Source of the DNA: Calditrichota bacterium
Lineage (GTDB): Bacteria; Electryoneota; AABM5-125-24; Hatepunaeales; Hatepunaeaceae
Reading direction: 5' to 3'
NCBI GenBank assembly: GCA_018644935.1
Contig: JABGPL010000009.1
Coordinates: 1-64,000, forward strand
Length of the DNA stretch: 64,000 nt
This document shows, piece by piece, positions 16,351-25,644 of this stretch. The notes below the pieces were generated by a model, which was not told where the DNA came from, searched no databases, and saw only the letters and a list, made by a program, of their open reading frames with translations. How positions within the stretch are numbered: position 1 is the stretch's first letter; every line of letters begins with the position of its first letter. The translations under genes were made by a program, and so were the position numbers.

Positions 16351-19110
16351 CTATTTTTCACGTGTAATCAATCTAAGTACTGCCGGCAGGACGAGGATGG
16401 TCGCAACGAAACATGCTCCAACGCCCATAAACAGGGCTCTACCAAAGCTTGCCATACCTTCCATTGTATAAAAAGCAATGCTGCCAAATCCTATCATTGT
16501 GGTCAGTGATGTAAGCAAGATTGCTCTGCCGACAAAGCTAAAACTTCGACGAATTCTGTCCGCTGCTTTTCCTCTTTCCTGGCGGAACCGGTGAAGTGCG
16601 TGAATGCCGTCATCAATACCTATCCCCAAAATAACAGGAACGGCAATCAAGTTCAGATAATTATATTTCTCTCCGATTAAATACATTAGCCCGACCATCA
16701 GTAATGCCCCACACACAAGCGGAATGAGTGCTAATAGTCCAAATGGTCCCCTGAAATGGATTAAAACGATCAGGACAATAACCAACAATGCCAGAAATGC
16801 CGCCTTTTTCCCATCAGAGAGTATTGAAGAGAACATTATCAGGATCAGCTGTTCAGAACCACAAACCTTTTCTGAGACAGATGTAGTTTGAGCCGCAAAA
16901 GCATCCAGTTCAGGTTTATCCCAGAGACCTTGCCTGGGTATAATATGAACGAGGTATCCTTCACCTTTTCGGGGCAAATGGGTATTCCTGATGGTTTCGG
17001 GTAAATCCTCAATTTTGATTTGTTTCGGATTCGCCATGCTATAGACGTTGTCATACATCCTTTTGCGCCATCCTGATGCTAAATTCGCAAGCGTAGAAGG
17101 GGATATGTCTGACTTCAGAATCCTAACTAATCTTGGCAAAATAGCACTCCTATCGACCTCGCCCGTTTCAGTTTGAGTACCTGTGATGCCATCAATAACA
17201 GTTACAATTCTATCCAACCCGCCTGTATAGGCCAGATTACTGACTAGATCAAGATTATCCCACAGACGGTTAACCTCGATCAGCAATTCCTCCTGGGTTA
17301 TCGATTCAGGGTCGTTAATGTATTTATCACTCAGCTTTTCTCTGAATTCTTTCAGAACAGGTGCATAATCATTTACACGCTCTTTTGGGGGTAAATAGTC
17401 ACTAATTGAAGCTACATCTCCCACCAGAGGCTGTTTCTTGAATTTCTCTTTCAGGTCACGGCACTCTTCTACTGAATTCCCAACAATCCATGCAGCATGG
17501 TCGGACAACCCGAACCGTTTCGGAATCTCCCGCTGTAGATCTACAGATTTTAGTCCCTTGGGCTCGAGGTTTAGAAAATCATATTCAAAATCAATATGTT
17601 GCTTTGCCCATAATGAAAACACAATCAAAATCACTGTAATCCCAAGATAGAGAAAAGGATGATTCCATCCGGAAACTGCAATCTTGCCGAGAATGGGAAG
17701 CTCACCTCTGGGCATAGCGTTTTTCCGAGGACTACCCAATTTGTGATCAGTCTTTTTCCCCTTAATCATTCCAAACGTAAGCAACATCACTAAAAACCTG
17801 AACACACCTTTCATAAATATGGTTGATGGTTCCCGAATAATTAAAAGTGATGGAAGTACAAGGAAAATAGCAATCAGGGTCAGTATAACGCCTCCACCAG
17901 CGGCTACTCCAAATTCATAAACACCCTGAGTATCTCCTATAAGCAAAGTCAGGAACGCTGCTGCTGAAGTCAAACCTCCTGTTGTCACTGCCATTCCCGT
18001 GTCTTCGAGGGTAATAATCATCGCGTCGAGATTCGATTTGCCATTAGCCATCTCTTCATTAAAGCGGCTGATCATATGTATTGAGAAGTCTATCCCTAAC
18101 CCAATAAGAACAATCATAATCATTGAAGTGAAGAGGTTCAGGGAACCAAAACAAATTGACAATAATCCCATTGTCCAAAAAGAACCGATCAGCAATGGTA
18201 ACAGTGCAATAACAGGCAGTGCCCAGCTCCGGAACGAACGTGCGAGCAGAAGATATATAAGTACAAGAGCTGCAAGCGAGAGGAGAATTGTATAGAACCC
18301 AATGCTGTTCATCTCGTCCATACCAACCCTGGCAAAGCCTGTAACTCCAATGTCCACATTAGCAAAAAGTGGTCTTATTTTTGATAATAGTTCCTCAGTT
18401 TCGACCGCAGACTCCAGCATTCCCTCAACTTCCAACATGCTTGCAACCGGATCACAAACAATCAACAACATTTTTCGATCAAGCGAGAGCATATAAGGTT
18501 CGCCAATCGAAAATGCATCCACGGCATCTTCAACTGCATCTGCATTTGGTTTGGTTTCGAGATTGTCGGCTAAAATCTCAAGTGAACGATACAAACCAAA
18601 CAGACTGCGGGCGATATTTACCTCATCCCGTTTCAGATTAGATTCGCTATCGGTGTACTCTCCCTCGTAATCATCATTCATTCCACGCAACGTCCCTAAT
18701 AATCCTGGGTCGGAACTTGATTTCAGCATCCGTTTAAATTCATTTGGTTTTAACAGCTTAAAACCGTTTTGCCTGATAAACTCACTCGGCATTCGTCCCT
18801 GAACGTTGTGCATTGACTCAAGTTCGCGAAGGAGGGGCTCAAGTGTATCAGCCAGAGTTATGATGCGCTCATAGTCACCCTCAAGTGCGACCACAATCCC
18901 ACCTGCATTTCCAAATCTTTCTTGGACATCTCGATAGGATTTGACGACCGGATCATTAGGCGGAAGAGTGTCAGACCAGTTCATTCTCATCTCCAATCCA
19001 GAGGCGAGAATGATGGATATGAGAGATATAATCCCAGGAATAAGCAACATCAACCAGGGATGTTGAATAGATAGTTTTGCCATCTTGACTGCAAAATTAT
19101 GTTTAGTCAT
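16351..19110 (-). CDS. RND superfamily (MMPL/COG1033) exporter
   Basis: A 919-residue inner-membrane transporter with the duplicated RND layout: one N-terminal helix, a large periplasmic loop, a five-helix bundle, then a repeat of the set. The TM4-like motifs GLGIDFSIHMISRF and GIGIDDGIHALHRF carry the aspartates expected for proton coupling. It is about 900 residues, typical for COG1033/hopanoid-transporter-like members and shorter than AcrB. ATG at 19110 is preferred over a TTG 12 bases upstream; GGGAAAG precedes it. Neighbours (LolA-like protein and outer-membrane barrel) suggest movement of lipophilic molecules to the outer membrane. Confidence 0.88.
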   Translation of the reverse strand: MTKHNFAVKMAKLSIQHPWLMLLIPGIISLISIILASGLEMRMNWSDTLPPNDPVVKSYRDVQERFGNAGGIVVALEGDYERIITLADTLEPLLRELESMHNVQGRMPSEFIRQNGFKLLKPNEFKRMLKSSSDPGLLGTLRGMNDDYEGEYTDSESNLKRDEVNIARSLFGLYRSLEILADNLETKPNADAVEDAVDAFSIGEPYMLSLDRKMLLIVCDPVASMLEVEGMLESAVETEELLSKIRPLFANVDIGVTGFARVGMDEMNSIGFYTILLSLAALVLIYLLLARSFRSWALPVIALLPLLIGSFWTMGLLSICFGSLNLFTSMIMIVLIGLGIDFSIHMISRFNEEMANGKSNLDAMIITLEDTGMAVTTGGLTSAAAFLTLLIGDTQGVYEFGVAAGGGVILTLIAIFLVLPSLLIIREPSTIFMKGVFRFLVMLLTFGMIKGKKTDHKLGSPRKNAMPRGELPILGKIAVSGWNHPFLYLGITVILIVFSLWAKQHIDFEYDFLNLEPKGLKSVDLQREIPKRFGLSDHAAWIVGNSVEECRDLKEKFKKQPLVGDVASISDYLPPKERVNDYAPVLKEFREKLSDKYINDPESITQEELLIEVNRLWDNLDLVSNLAYTGGLDRIVTVIDGITGTQTETGEVDRSAILPRLVRILKSDISPSTLANLASGWRKRMYDNVYSMANPKQIKIEDLPETIRNTHLPRKGEGYLVHIIPRQGLWDKPELDAFAAQTTSVSEKVCGSEQLILIMFSSILSDGKKAAFLALLVIVLIVLIHFRGPFGLLALIPLVCGALLMVGLMYLIGEKYNYLNLIAVPVILGIGIDDGIHALHRFRQERGKAADRIRRSFSFVGRAILLTSLTTMIGFGSIAFYTMEGMASFGRALFMGVGACFVATILVLPAVLRLITREK

Positions 19111-19194
19111 GAACTTTCCCAAATTAAATTTGTAACAGGCAGTTATCTAATCTGTAACCGTTATAAAAAACTAGTAAAAACAGTTCACTCATTG

Positions 19195-21573
19195 TCATGG
19201 TTTTAATGGCCAGAAAATCGGTAAAAACACCATTAACACCACTAACACGATTAATGTTAGTGGGAAACCTAACTTTATATAATCCTTAAAACGATACCCT
19301 CCAGGTCCCATAACCAAAACATTTGCCGGATGGGATATTGGAGAGGTGAAGCTGGATGAAGCAGCTAAGGCTACCCCCATCATTAAAGCGTGTGGAGAAA
19401 TCCCGAAAACTGTTGCAGTTTTTAAAGTTATTGGAACCATCAGAACAACAAGCGCAGCAGTTGGAATTATGCTAGTCGCTATTAAAGTGATCAGTAACAA
19501 ACTGAATAATACTGCATGCGGACCAAACGGTCCCATTATGTTCAATACCGATTCAGCGATGAGACCGGCAGCTCCTGATCTCTCCAGAGCAATGCCTAAT
19601 GGTAACATTCCCGCAATTAGGAAAACGGCTTTCCATTCGATGTAACGATAAGCCTCTTCCATTGTCAAACACTTGGTCAGAACCATCAATGCCGCCCCGA
19701 TAACAACGGCTATATAAATGGGAATCCAGCCAAGAATGACAGGAAACAGTACCGCAGCCATAATCCCAACGGCAAATTTTGCCTTCTCCTTTCTTGGAAC
19801 CTCTTGCGCAGTTTCAGTTAATACCAAAAAATCTGGCTCCTGACCCAATACCAAAAGACCTTTCCAGTTTCCGTGTAATAAAATCACATCCCCAAACTCA
19901 ATCGACATATCCCTTAGATTTGATCGATATGCTTTACCTTTACGCAAGATCGCAAGCACTGCCAGTCCGTACTTTTTACGAAAATTATGCTGCCTGAGTG
20001 TAAGTCCGGCAAGCACTGAGTGCGGAGAGAGCATCACTTCCACAATTCCAACGTGATCATTTTCAAGATCTGCCGGATCAATTACAAAGGACTGGTCCTC
20101 GGTAAAAAATGAATCTGGATCATGTTCGAGCATTAGAGATATCATATCCATAGAACCTAACACCACCAAAACATCTTCTGATTCAAAGCGATCTTTGCAG
20201 TTTGGAATAACATAGCTGTCATCTTTGCGCCTGATACATAGAACTTGGACGTCAATCGCTTCTCCCAGTCGACACTCACCAAGACTTAAGCCGATAAGCT
20301 TTGACAACTCAGGAACTTTAAGAACATGAGCTCGACTGGCGAGTGGATATTTGTTCAATAGATATACTGGATTTGATGCATTTAAAACTAAAAAGTTTTT
20401 GTTGTTTTGGAATTCTCTGACATGTGCAATTGAACCTTGAATAAGGAGCGTATCATCTCGTTTAATTTTTTTATTTCTAAGATCTTCAGTTGTAAAACCT
20501 TTTGCATGTTTAATTGCCAGAACATTTAGACCAAATTTATTTCTAAAATCAATGTTTGAGAGCCTCTGACCGATATATTCTGAAATCGTACTGGGGCTAA
20601 TCTCAGCAAGCTGCATTTCGCAATTAAGCAACTCCTCAATGGATTGTTTATCAGACTCTAACTCCATCTGCTCACAATAATTAATTTCAATCGCCTGCTT
20701 AGGACTCCCACATACGATTAGTTTGTCTTCTGCCTTGATAACCTCTGTCGAATCAGGAGCTAATATGGCTGTATCACCTCGGTTAATTCCTACAACATTT
20801 AACCCGAATCCCGAGCCGAGGCGGCTTTTGGTAAGTGTTTTATTTACAAATGGTGATTTAGCAGGAATCCTGATCAGAGCCAGCTGTTTATCAAGCTCAT
20901 ATTGGGATAGAAAATCATTGTTTAACAGATTTGAATCAAGGGCTCTACTTTTTCTGGGCAGCATCTTAATGCCTACAAAACTGACAAAAGCAATCCCCGA
21001 AAACATAATGATAAGACCAATAGGCGCAAAGTCGAACATTCCGAAAGGGGTGAGGTTATTCTGACGCATGGCCTCAGTTGCAAGGATGTTTGGGGGAGTA
21101 CCAATCATCGTTGTCAACCCGCCAAGCAGAGATCCAAAAGCCAGTGGCATTAACAGGATTGAAGGTGAGTGTTTTGTTTTTCTGGCCAAATCCATAACCA
21201 CAGGAAGCATCAATGCCGCAACAGCAATGTTGTTCATAAATGCGGAGAGGACCCCGGCCAGACTCATGATCATTGCAACTAAATACGGTAACTTGAATCC
21301 GGCAACCTTCAGCAGATAGCGTCCAAGTATATTTGCGATCCCAGTTCGAGTCAGACCGCCACTGAGTATAAATACCGCCCAAATTGTTACGACTGCCGGA
21401 TTGCTGAACCCACTCAATGCTTCTATCGGACTGATAATTCCGGTCAGAGCAATCGCGCCCAAAACAAGTAATGCTATGACTTCTAACTCTATCCACTCAG
21501 TCACCAGTAACACAATTACTGCTGCCAGAATCGAAAAGACTAAAATAATTTCATTTGAAATTACAAATTCCAT
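19195..21573 (-). CDS. SLC13/DASS-type permease with four RCK_C-like domains
   Basis: A 792-residue membrane protein. The N- and C-terminal thirds are transmembrane (starting EIILVFSILAAVIVLLV) with SLC13-type motifs such as FMNNIAVAALMLP, GTPPNILATEA and near the end SSFTSPISHPANVLVMGPGGYRF. The central cytosolic part (about 225-600) holds four TrkA-C/RCK_C-like units, each with a core like FGLNVVGI, FGLNVLAI, IDVQVLCI or YGLAVLAI followed by a GD/ED...LIV.G strand. Such proteins take up anions such as sulfate or dicarboxylates and the RCK_C units probably bind a ligand. ATG at 21573 has AAAGG upstream. It lies between tetR and the RND gene on the same strand. Confidence 0.88.
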   Translation of the reverse strand: MEFVISNEIILVFSILAAVIVLLVTEWIELEVIALLVLGAIALTGIISPIEALSGFSNPAVVTIWAVFILSGGLTRTGIANILGRYLLKVAGFKLPYLVAMIMSLAGVLSAFMNNIAVAALMLPVVMDLARKTKHSPSILLMPLAFGSLLGGLTTMIGTPPNILATEAMRQNNLTPFGMFDFAPIGLIIMFSGIAFVSFVGIKMLPRKSRALDSNLLNNDFLSQYELDKQLALIRIPAKSPFVNKTLTKSRLGSGFGLNVVGINRGDTAILAPDSTEVIKAEDKLIVCGSPKQAIEINYCEQMELESDKQSIEELLNCEMQLAEISPSTISEYIGQRLSNIDFRNKFGLNVLAIKHAKGFTTEDLRNKKIKRDDTLLIQGSIAHVREFQNNKNFLVLNASNPVYLLNKYPLASRAHVLKVPELSKLIGLSLGECRLGEAIDVQVLCIRRKDDSYVIPNCKDRFESEDVLVVLGSMDMISLMLEHDPDSFFTEDQSFVIDPADLENDHVGIVEVMLSPHSVLAGLTLRQHNFRKKYGLAVLAILRKGKAYRSNLRDMSIEFGDVILLHGNWKGLLVLGQEPDFLVLTETAQEVPRKEKAKFAVGIMAAVLFPVILGWIPIYIAVVIGAALMVLTKCLTMEEAYRYIEWKAVFLIAGMLPLGIALERSGAAGLIAESVLNIMGPFGPHAVLFSLLLITLIATSIIPTAALVVLMVPITLKTATVFGISPHALMMGVALAASSSFTSPISHPANVLVMGPGGYRFKDYIKLGFPLTLIVLVVLMVFLPIFWPLKP

Positions 21574-21607
21574 TCCAAACCTTTAAAAATTGGTATTTCA
21601 TCAAACA

Positions 21608-22258
21608 TCAACTAGATTTACTGTCTCGATCTCGTTTCGCTAATCCATTCAGAATGAATTTCTTAACATCTCCAGCAAGTGCCTGGTCCTCCGCAGCACC
21701 CGCTTTACCGGTAATCATCGGCAATAAAACATACATACTATCCAGAATGGCATAGATAATCCAAACAGCAGCATCAGGATCGATTTTCCTGAAGTCACCC
21801 GTGTTAACACCATTTTCAACAATCTCCATCAGAGTTGAAAAAATTGGTGAATTCGGTTGATGGTAAATTATCCAACCGAATTTTTCCATTACTTCAGGAT
21901 CTTCAAGTATCAGTTTAAATATTGGTCGAATTGCGAGAGAAGTAGCATAAAAATCTATAAAAGCCTTAACCTGATCAGAGGGACTTGATTGCTCAGGTAA
22001 TTTATGCTTCCAGGATTTCATCTCGGTTTCAGTAATAAAGAGAAGCAATCGTGCAAAGAAATCCGCTTTATCTTTGAAAAGGTCGTAGAAGGTCGGTTTG
22101 GATAAACTTGTGGAAGAACAGATTTCCATTATTGTAGTTTTCTTATAACCATGTCTCTCAAACAATCCCTCTGCTGAATTGAAAAACCTGATTTGATTGT
22201 TTTCCTGAGCTTCAGTCAACTCTCTCGAATCACTCATTCGGCTTGCCCTGTTTATCAT
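21608..22258 (-). CDS. TetR/AcrR family transcriptional regulator
   Basis: A 216-residue repressor-type protein. The N-terminal TetR HTH is clear: AEGLFERHGYKKTTIMEIC...SLSKPTFYDLFKDKADFFARLL. The remaining helices form the ligand-binding dimer domain. Two starts are possible: 22258, or 22237 (MSDSREL), which has CAGGG upstream. It is the first gene of the minus-strand set, 34 bp before the SLC13 gene, behind a good promoter and an 11-bp inverted repeat that is probably its own operator. It likely represses the transporter operon until a hydrophobic or anionic effector binds. Confidence 0.88.
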   Translation of the reverse strand: MINRASRMSDSRELTEAQENNQIRFFNSAEGLFERHGYKKTTIMEICSSTSLSKPTFYDLFKDKADFFARLLLFITETEMKSWKHKLPEQSSPSDQVKAFIDFYATSLAIRPIFKLILEDPEVMEKFGWIIYHQPNSPIFSTLMEIVENGVNTGDFRKIDPDAAVWIIYAILDSMYVLLPMITGKAGAAEDQALAGDVKKFILNGLAKRDRDSKSS

Positions 22259-22280
22259 TTTACGTTTATCGTCAATACGT

Positions 22281-22309
22281 AAGATAATCCCTCAACAGCT
22301 AAATGTCAA
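22281..22309 (-). promoter_or_regulatory. Sigma-70-type promoter of the tetR operon
   Basis: On the minus strand, -35 TTGACA (22304-22309) is separated by exactly 17 bp from -10 TATCTT (22281-22286), 23 bp before the tetR start. It lies just downstream of the inverted repeat at 22318-22342. Confidence 0.65.
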
Positions 22310-22317
22310 TACATTTC

Positions 22318-22342
22318 TTTACCTTTTTACGAAAATGGTAAA
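22318..22342. promoter_or_regulatory. Probable TetR operator (inverted repeat)
   Basis: Arms TTTACCTTTTT (22318-22328) and AAAATGGTAAA (22332-22342) pair at 10 of 11 positions around ACG. Size, symmetry and position 8 bp upstream of the -35 box fit a TetR-family operator controlling tetR and possibly the divergent hydrolase operon. Confidence 0.55.
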
Positions 22343-22612
22343 ACAGTAATATCCTTGACAACACAACTTAGAAGTCATTTCGCCAAGGGACTGATTTCTT
22401 AAGGGCTTTAAGTTCATTAAGATAAGATAGCTCAATAAATTGACCCTTCTGCGAAAACAAACAATTACTTCACTAGTACGAAATTACTTCTAAGCAACAG
22501 TTTAATCTGCAAAATTGACACTGAATCTCTCAGAACGGTAGAAAACCTAAAAATTATTGTGTAGATTTGATAATCGTAATTCAGGAAAGTTTAATATTCA
22601 TCACCTGAAAAG

Positions 22613-23263
22613 ATGAAAAGTCCGTATTTTACACAGAATTCTATTCAAGATCAGAGCCTGGAGTTTCTAAGAGATTTTAGACACCCAAACAGGTGCATAA
22701 ACATAAATCTTTTAGAAGGCAGGACCGCTCTGCTGATTCTGGATATGCAGCGATATTTTCTGGATCCCACATCTCATGCGTTCATCCCCAGTGCCCCCGC
22801 AATTATACCCGGTTTAATCAGATTGATTAAGAGCTTCATTAGATCCGAACGCCCGGTTGTATTGACTCAGCATATCAACACTGAGGCAAATGCCGGGATG
22901 TTAAACGTCTGGTGGTCGGATGTAATCAAGGAAAGTAGCTCATTGAGTGGAATTGTCCCTGAGCTCAAAACGAAACCGGTAAAGATTATAATTAAACCAC
23001 AGTACGATGCTTTCTACAACACCGAACTTGACAAATACCTGAAGGGCATGGGTACGGAGCAGGTAATTATCTGTGGCGTAATGACACACCTATGCTGTGA
23101 AACTACCGCACGTTCTTCGTTTGTTCATGGCTACAATGTGGTTTTTCCGGTGGACGGTTCGGCGACATATGATATCGAGTTTCACAGAGCCACATTGAGA
23201 AATCTCTCGCATGGTTTTGCATCTTTAACATCAATAAATGAATTGTGCGAGTTGTTGGATTAA
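22613..23263 (+). CDS. Isochorismatase-like cysteine hydrolase
   Basis: A 216-residue member of the cysteine hydrolase family that includes isochorismatase, nicotinamidase and N-carbamoylsarcosine amidase. The triad is visible: D44 in LILDMQ, K128 in IKPQYDAF and C161 in THLCCETTAR, with the preceding cis-peptide region GVMTH. Substrate cannot be assigned from sequence. The next gene starts in its stop codon (TAATG), so hydrolase and flavoprotein are made together. It opens the operon that also encodes a radical SAM enzyme, GmhB and RsmI. Confidence 0.85.
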   Translation: MKSPYFTQNSIQDQSLEFLRDFRHPNRCININLLEGRTALLILDMQRYFLDPTSHAFIPSAPAIIPGLIRLIKSFIRSERPVVLTQHINTEANAGMLNVWWSDVIKESSSLSGIVPELKTKPVKIIIKPQYDAFYNTELDKYLKGMGTEQVIICGVMTHLCCETTARSSFVHGYNVVFPVDGSATYDIEFHRATLRNLSHGFASLTSINELCELLD

Positions 23264-24144
23264 TGAAATTTTTTGATACCGCCATCATCGGAGCCGGTCC
23301 GGCTGGTATTGCAGCAGCAATTCAACTCCAACGATTTGGAATTAGTACCGTTATTTTTGAGAAGGACAAAATCGGCGGACTGCTTCGAAACGCCAATTTA
23401 GTAGAGAACTATCTGGGCTTTCCATCTGGAATCACCGGCAAGCAGTTGACCCGATTAATGGAAAAACATTTAAATTCGGTAAACTCTACCGTTCATAGTG
23501 AAACCGTTGAAGATGTTGAGTACATCAACTCGAAATTTGTTATAAAAACATCTCGCTCATACCTGAGTAAAACACTCATAATTGCAACGGGGACTGACGC
23601 GAAACCATCTTCTGTTTCGGGTTTTGATCCTTCAACCGAACCCATGATAATCACAGAAGTTCACCAGATTGAAGATTGCGAAAATCGCAGAATAGCAGTT
23701 ATTGGTGCTGGGGATGCTGCCTTCGATTATGCTCTAAATCTTGCCAGAAAAAACTGGGTTACGATCAATAATAGAAGCAGTCGAAGATTGTGCCTGCCTT
23801 TGCTTTGGACTCGAGTTGGAGATAAGGTGAATATTGAATATCGCGAAAATTGCACAATTCAGAGCACAAAACTGAAAAATGATCAACTTCAATTGAATTG
23901 GAATAGAGATGGTGTTGAATTCAACGAGATTGTGGATTATCTTGTTTTGGCTATCGGACGGAAACCAAATCTGAGCTTCATTAGCAAGGATTTATCCCTG
24001 AAAATTAGTGATCTTGAAGAAAAAGGATTGCTACACTTCATCGGTGATGTCAGGAACGGCATTTTCCGACAGGCATCAATAGCAGCAGGGCAGGGGATAC
24101 ACGCAGCAATGGCACTGCATCTAACACTTAACAGGAAAGGTTAG
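23263..24144 (+). CDS. Thioredoxin-reductase-like FAD/NAD(P) oxidoreductase without CxxC
   Basis: About 293 residues with two Rossmann folds: FAD site GAGPAGIAAAIQL near the N-terminus and NAD(P) site VIGAGDAAFDYALNLA (about 144-159), plus IGDVRNGIFRQASIAAGQGIHAA at the end for FAD. The layout is that of low-molecular-weight thioredoxin reductases, but the redox CxxC between the two folds is absent, as in ferredoxin/flavodoxin-NADP reductases of this group. ATG at 23263 overlaps the upstream stop; a GTG 18 bases earlier is less likely. It may supply electrons to the radical SAM enzyme encoded one base overlap downstream. That link is inference. Confidence 0.82.
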   Translation: MKFFDTAIIGAGPAGIAAAIQLQRFGISTVIFEKDKIGGLLRNANLVENYLGFPSGITGKQLTRLMEKHLNSVNSTVHSETVEDVEYINSKFVIKTSRSYLSKTLIIATGTDAKPSSVSGFDPSTEPMIITEVHQIEDCENRRIAVIGAGDAAFDYALNLARKNWVTINNRSSRRLCLPLLWTRVGDKVNIEYRENCTIQSTKLKNDQLQLNWNRDGVEFNEIVDYLVLAIGRKPNLSFISKDLSLKISDLEEKGLLHFIGDVRNGIFRQASIAAGQGIHAAMALHLTLNRKG

Positions 24145-25103
24145 TGAAAGTAATTTCAAAATTGGGTGACGAGAAAATCGCAACGGTTTTCATTGCCCAG
24201 ACTGAAGATAAACAAAAGATTGAATTCGTAGAGTCCGTTGAACCACCGATATCTCGTGAAGAGAAGTGGGTTAATATTGTCTCCACTCTTTTTGGTTGCC
24301 CGGTGGGCTGCAATATGTGCGATGCCGGTTCTGGATATTCAGGAAAGCTAACTGTAGAACAAATACTTTTCCAGATAGATTATCTAGTTCAGCATAGATA
24401 TCCTGATCTCAACATTCCAGCGAAAAAGTGGAAAATACAATTTGCTCGGATGGGAGAACCCGCTTTGAATCCGGCAGTTCTGGAAGTCCTACGGTGTTTA
24501 CCGGATCGTTATAGTGCACCTGGTCTAATGCCATCCATCTCAACCATCGCTCCTCGAGGAGTTCAAAACTTCTTTGATGAACTTGTTGAAATTCACAGCA
24601 ACCTGTTCATCGGACATTTTCAATTCCAATTCTCGGTACATAGTACAGATCCAGTTCAGCGCAAACAGCTGATACCTGCCAGAACCTGGGATCTAACCGA
24701 AATGGCGGATTATGGTGAGAGGTTCTTCACTCCCAGAGACAGAAAGATTGCTCTGAACTTTGCCCTGATGGAAGGTGTTACTGTTGATCCCAAAGTGCTG
24801 CGGGATCATTTTAATCCTGAAATGTTCATAATCAAACTGACTCCGCTGAATCCAACTTTTCGAGCAGGTGAAAACAACCTGCTCTCGTCTTTCATGAAGC
24901 CAGAACACCGTGACAAGCTGGTGAAAGAACTTAAAGCTCATGGTTTCGAGGTAATTGTAAGCCTCGGTGAACTTGAGGAAAATGCGATTGGTAGTAATTG
25001 CGGTCAATACGTGTCAGCAATGGAAAACAGAATTATCGAAGAACCCGAAGCTTATTCTTACGAAAAAGAAGAACTTGTCGCTTGCGAATTAATCAATGAG
25101 TAA
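24144..25103 (+). CDS. RlmN/Cfr-like radical SAM protein (short form)
   Basis: A 319-residue radical SAM protein. The [4Fe-4S] motif is CPVGCNMC (C52, C56, C59; CxxxCxxC). Further blocks parallel RlmN/Cfr: ARMGEPALN (their MGxGEPLxN), FSVHSTDPVQRKQLIPA (their SLHA...R..L.P), a PLNPTFRAG segment, and near the end SNCGQ with C286 where RlmN has its methyl-carrying cysteine (ACGQL). This suggests class A methylation chemistry. The N-terminal RNA-binding domain of RlmN appears missing or reduced. The GTG start overlaps the flavoprotein stop by one base. The substrate is not evident; it need not be rRNA. Confidence 0.78.
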   Translation: MKVISKLGDEKIATVFIAQTEDKQKIEFVESVEPPISREEKWVNIVSTLFGCPVGCNMCDAGSGYSGKLTVEQILFQIDYLVQHRYPDLNIPAKKWKIQFARMGEPALNPAVLEVLRCLPDRYSAPGLMPSISTIAPRGVQNFFDELVEIHSNLFIGHFQFQFSVHSTDPVQRKQLIPARTWDLTEMADYGERFFTPRDRKIALNFALMEGVTVDPKVLRDHFNPEMFIIKLTPLNPTFRAGENNLLSSFMKPEHRDKLVKELKAHGFEVIVSLGELEENAIGSNCGQYVSAMENRIIEEPEAYSYEKEELVACELINE

Positions 25104-25641
25104 CCGTTTTATCATTCTCGATCGTGACGGAACGGTCATCGTTGACAAGCATTATCTAGACAATCCCGATGGAGTCGAATTACTACCCGGAGCTGTGCAG
25201 GGTCTGCGAAAAATGATTGATGCGGGTTATTCACTAATCTTCGTATCTAACCAGTCTGGGATAGGAAGAGGTCTGTTTGATGTTGCTACGCTTGATGCAA
25301 TTAATCAGCGAATGACCAATATTCTCGAACAAGAAGGCATCTCCCACAAAGGTATCTATTACTGCCCCCACACACCCGAAGAAAATTGCTCCTGTCGTAA
25401 ACCACGCACTGCTCTCGTAATAAACGCAATTGCCGAACACGGATTCCAACCTGAAGAATCATGGGTAATAGGAGACAAAGCCGCTGACATCAATCTGGGA
25501 AAAGCAGTTAACGCCAGAAGCATTTTAGTTCTGACTGGAAAAGGAACTAAGACCAACGAAGAAAATTTGGTGTCCGCTGACTACGAAGCAAATAATTTGA
25601 CGGATGCCGCTGATTTCATAATTCAAACCGACAATAAGTGA
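25096..25641 (+). CDS. gmhB: D-glycero-D-manno-heptose 1,7-bisphosphate 7-phosphatase
   Basis: A 181-residue HAD phosphatase of the GmhB type, acting in the cytosol in ADP-heptose synthesis for lipopolysaccharide. Motifs: nucleophile D9 and acid D11 in LDRDGT, SNQSGIGRG, the zinc loop CPHTPEENCSC (C90, H92, C98, C100) and VIGDKAADI. The length is normal. It overlaps the radical SAM gene by 8 bases. Zinc-loop HADs also include histidinol and related phosphatases, but the SNQSG..RG pattern fits GmhB best. The remaining heptose genes are not in the window. Confidence 0.85.
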   Translation: MSNRFIILDRDGTVIVDKHYLDNPDGVELLPGAVQGLRKMIDAGYSLIFVSNQSGIGRGLFDVATLDAINQRMTNILEQEGISHKGIYYCPHTPEENCSCRKPRTALVINAIAEHGFQPEESWVIGDKAADINLGKAVNARSILVLTGKGTKTNEENLVSADYEANNLTDAADFIIQTDNK

Positions 25642-25644
25642 TCT

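Larger units (their letters stand above)
22259..22612. other. Divergent regulatory region
   Basis: It separates tetR from the hydrolase gene. Besides the promoter and inverted repeat listed, there is a TTGACA at 22355-22360 without a matching -10. No small gene was seen. Confidence 0.5.

Noticed and set aside
22355-22360. TTGACA as a plus-strand promoter for the hydrolase operon
   Set aside because: No acceptable -10 box at 16-18 bp downstream.
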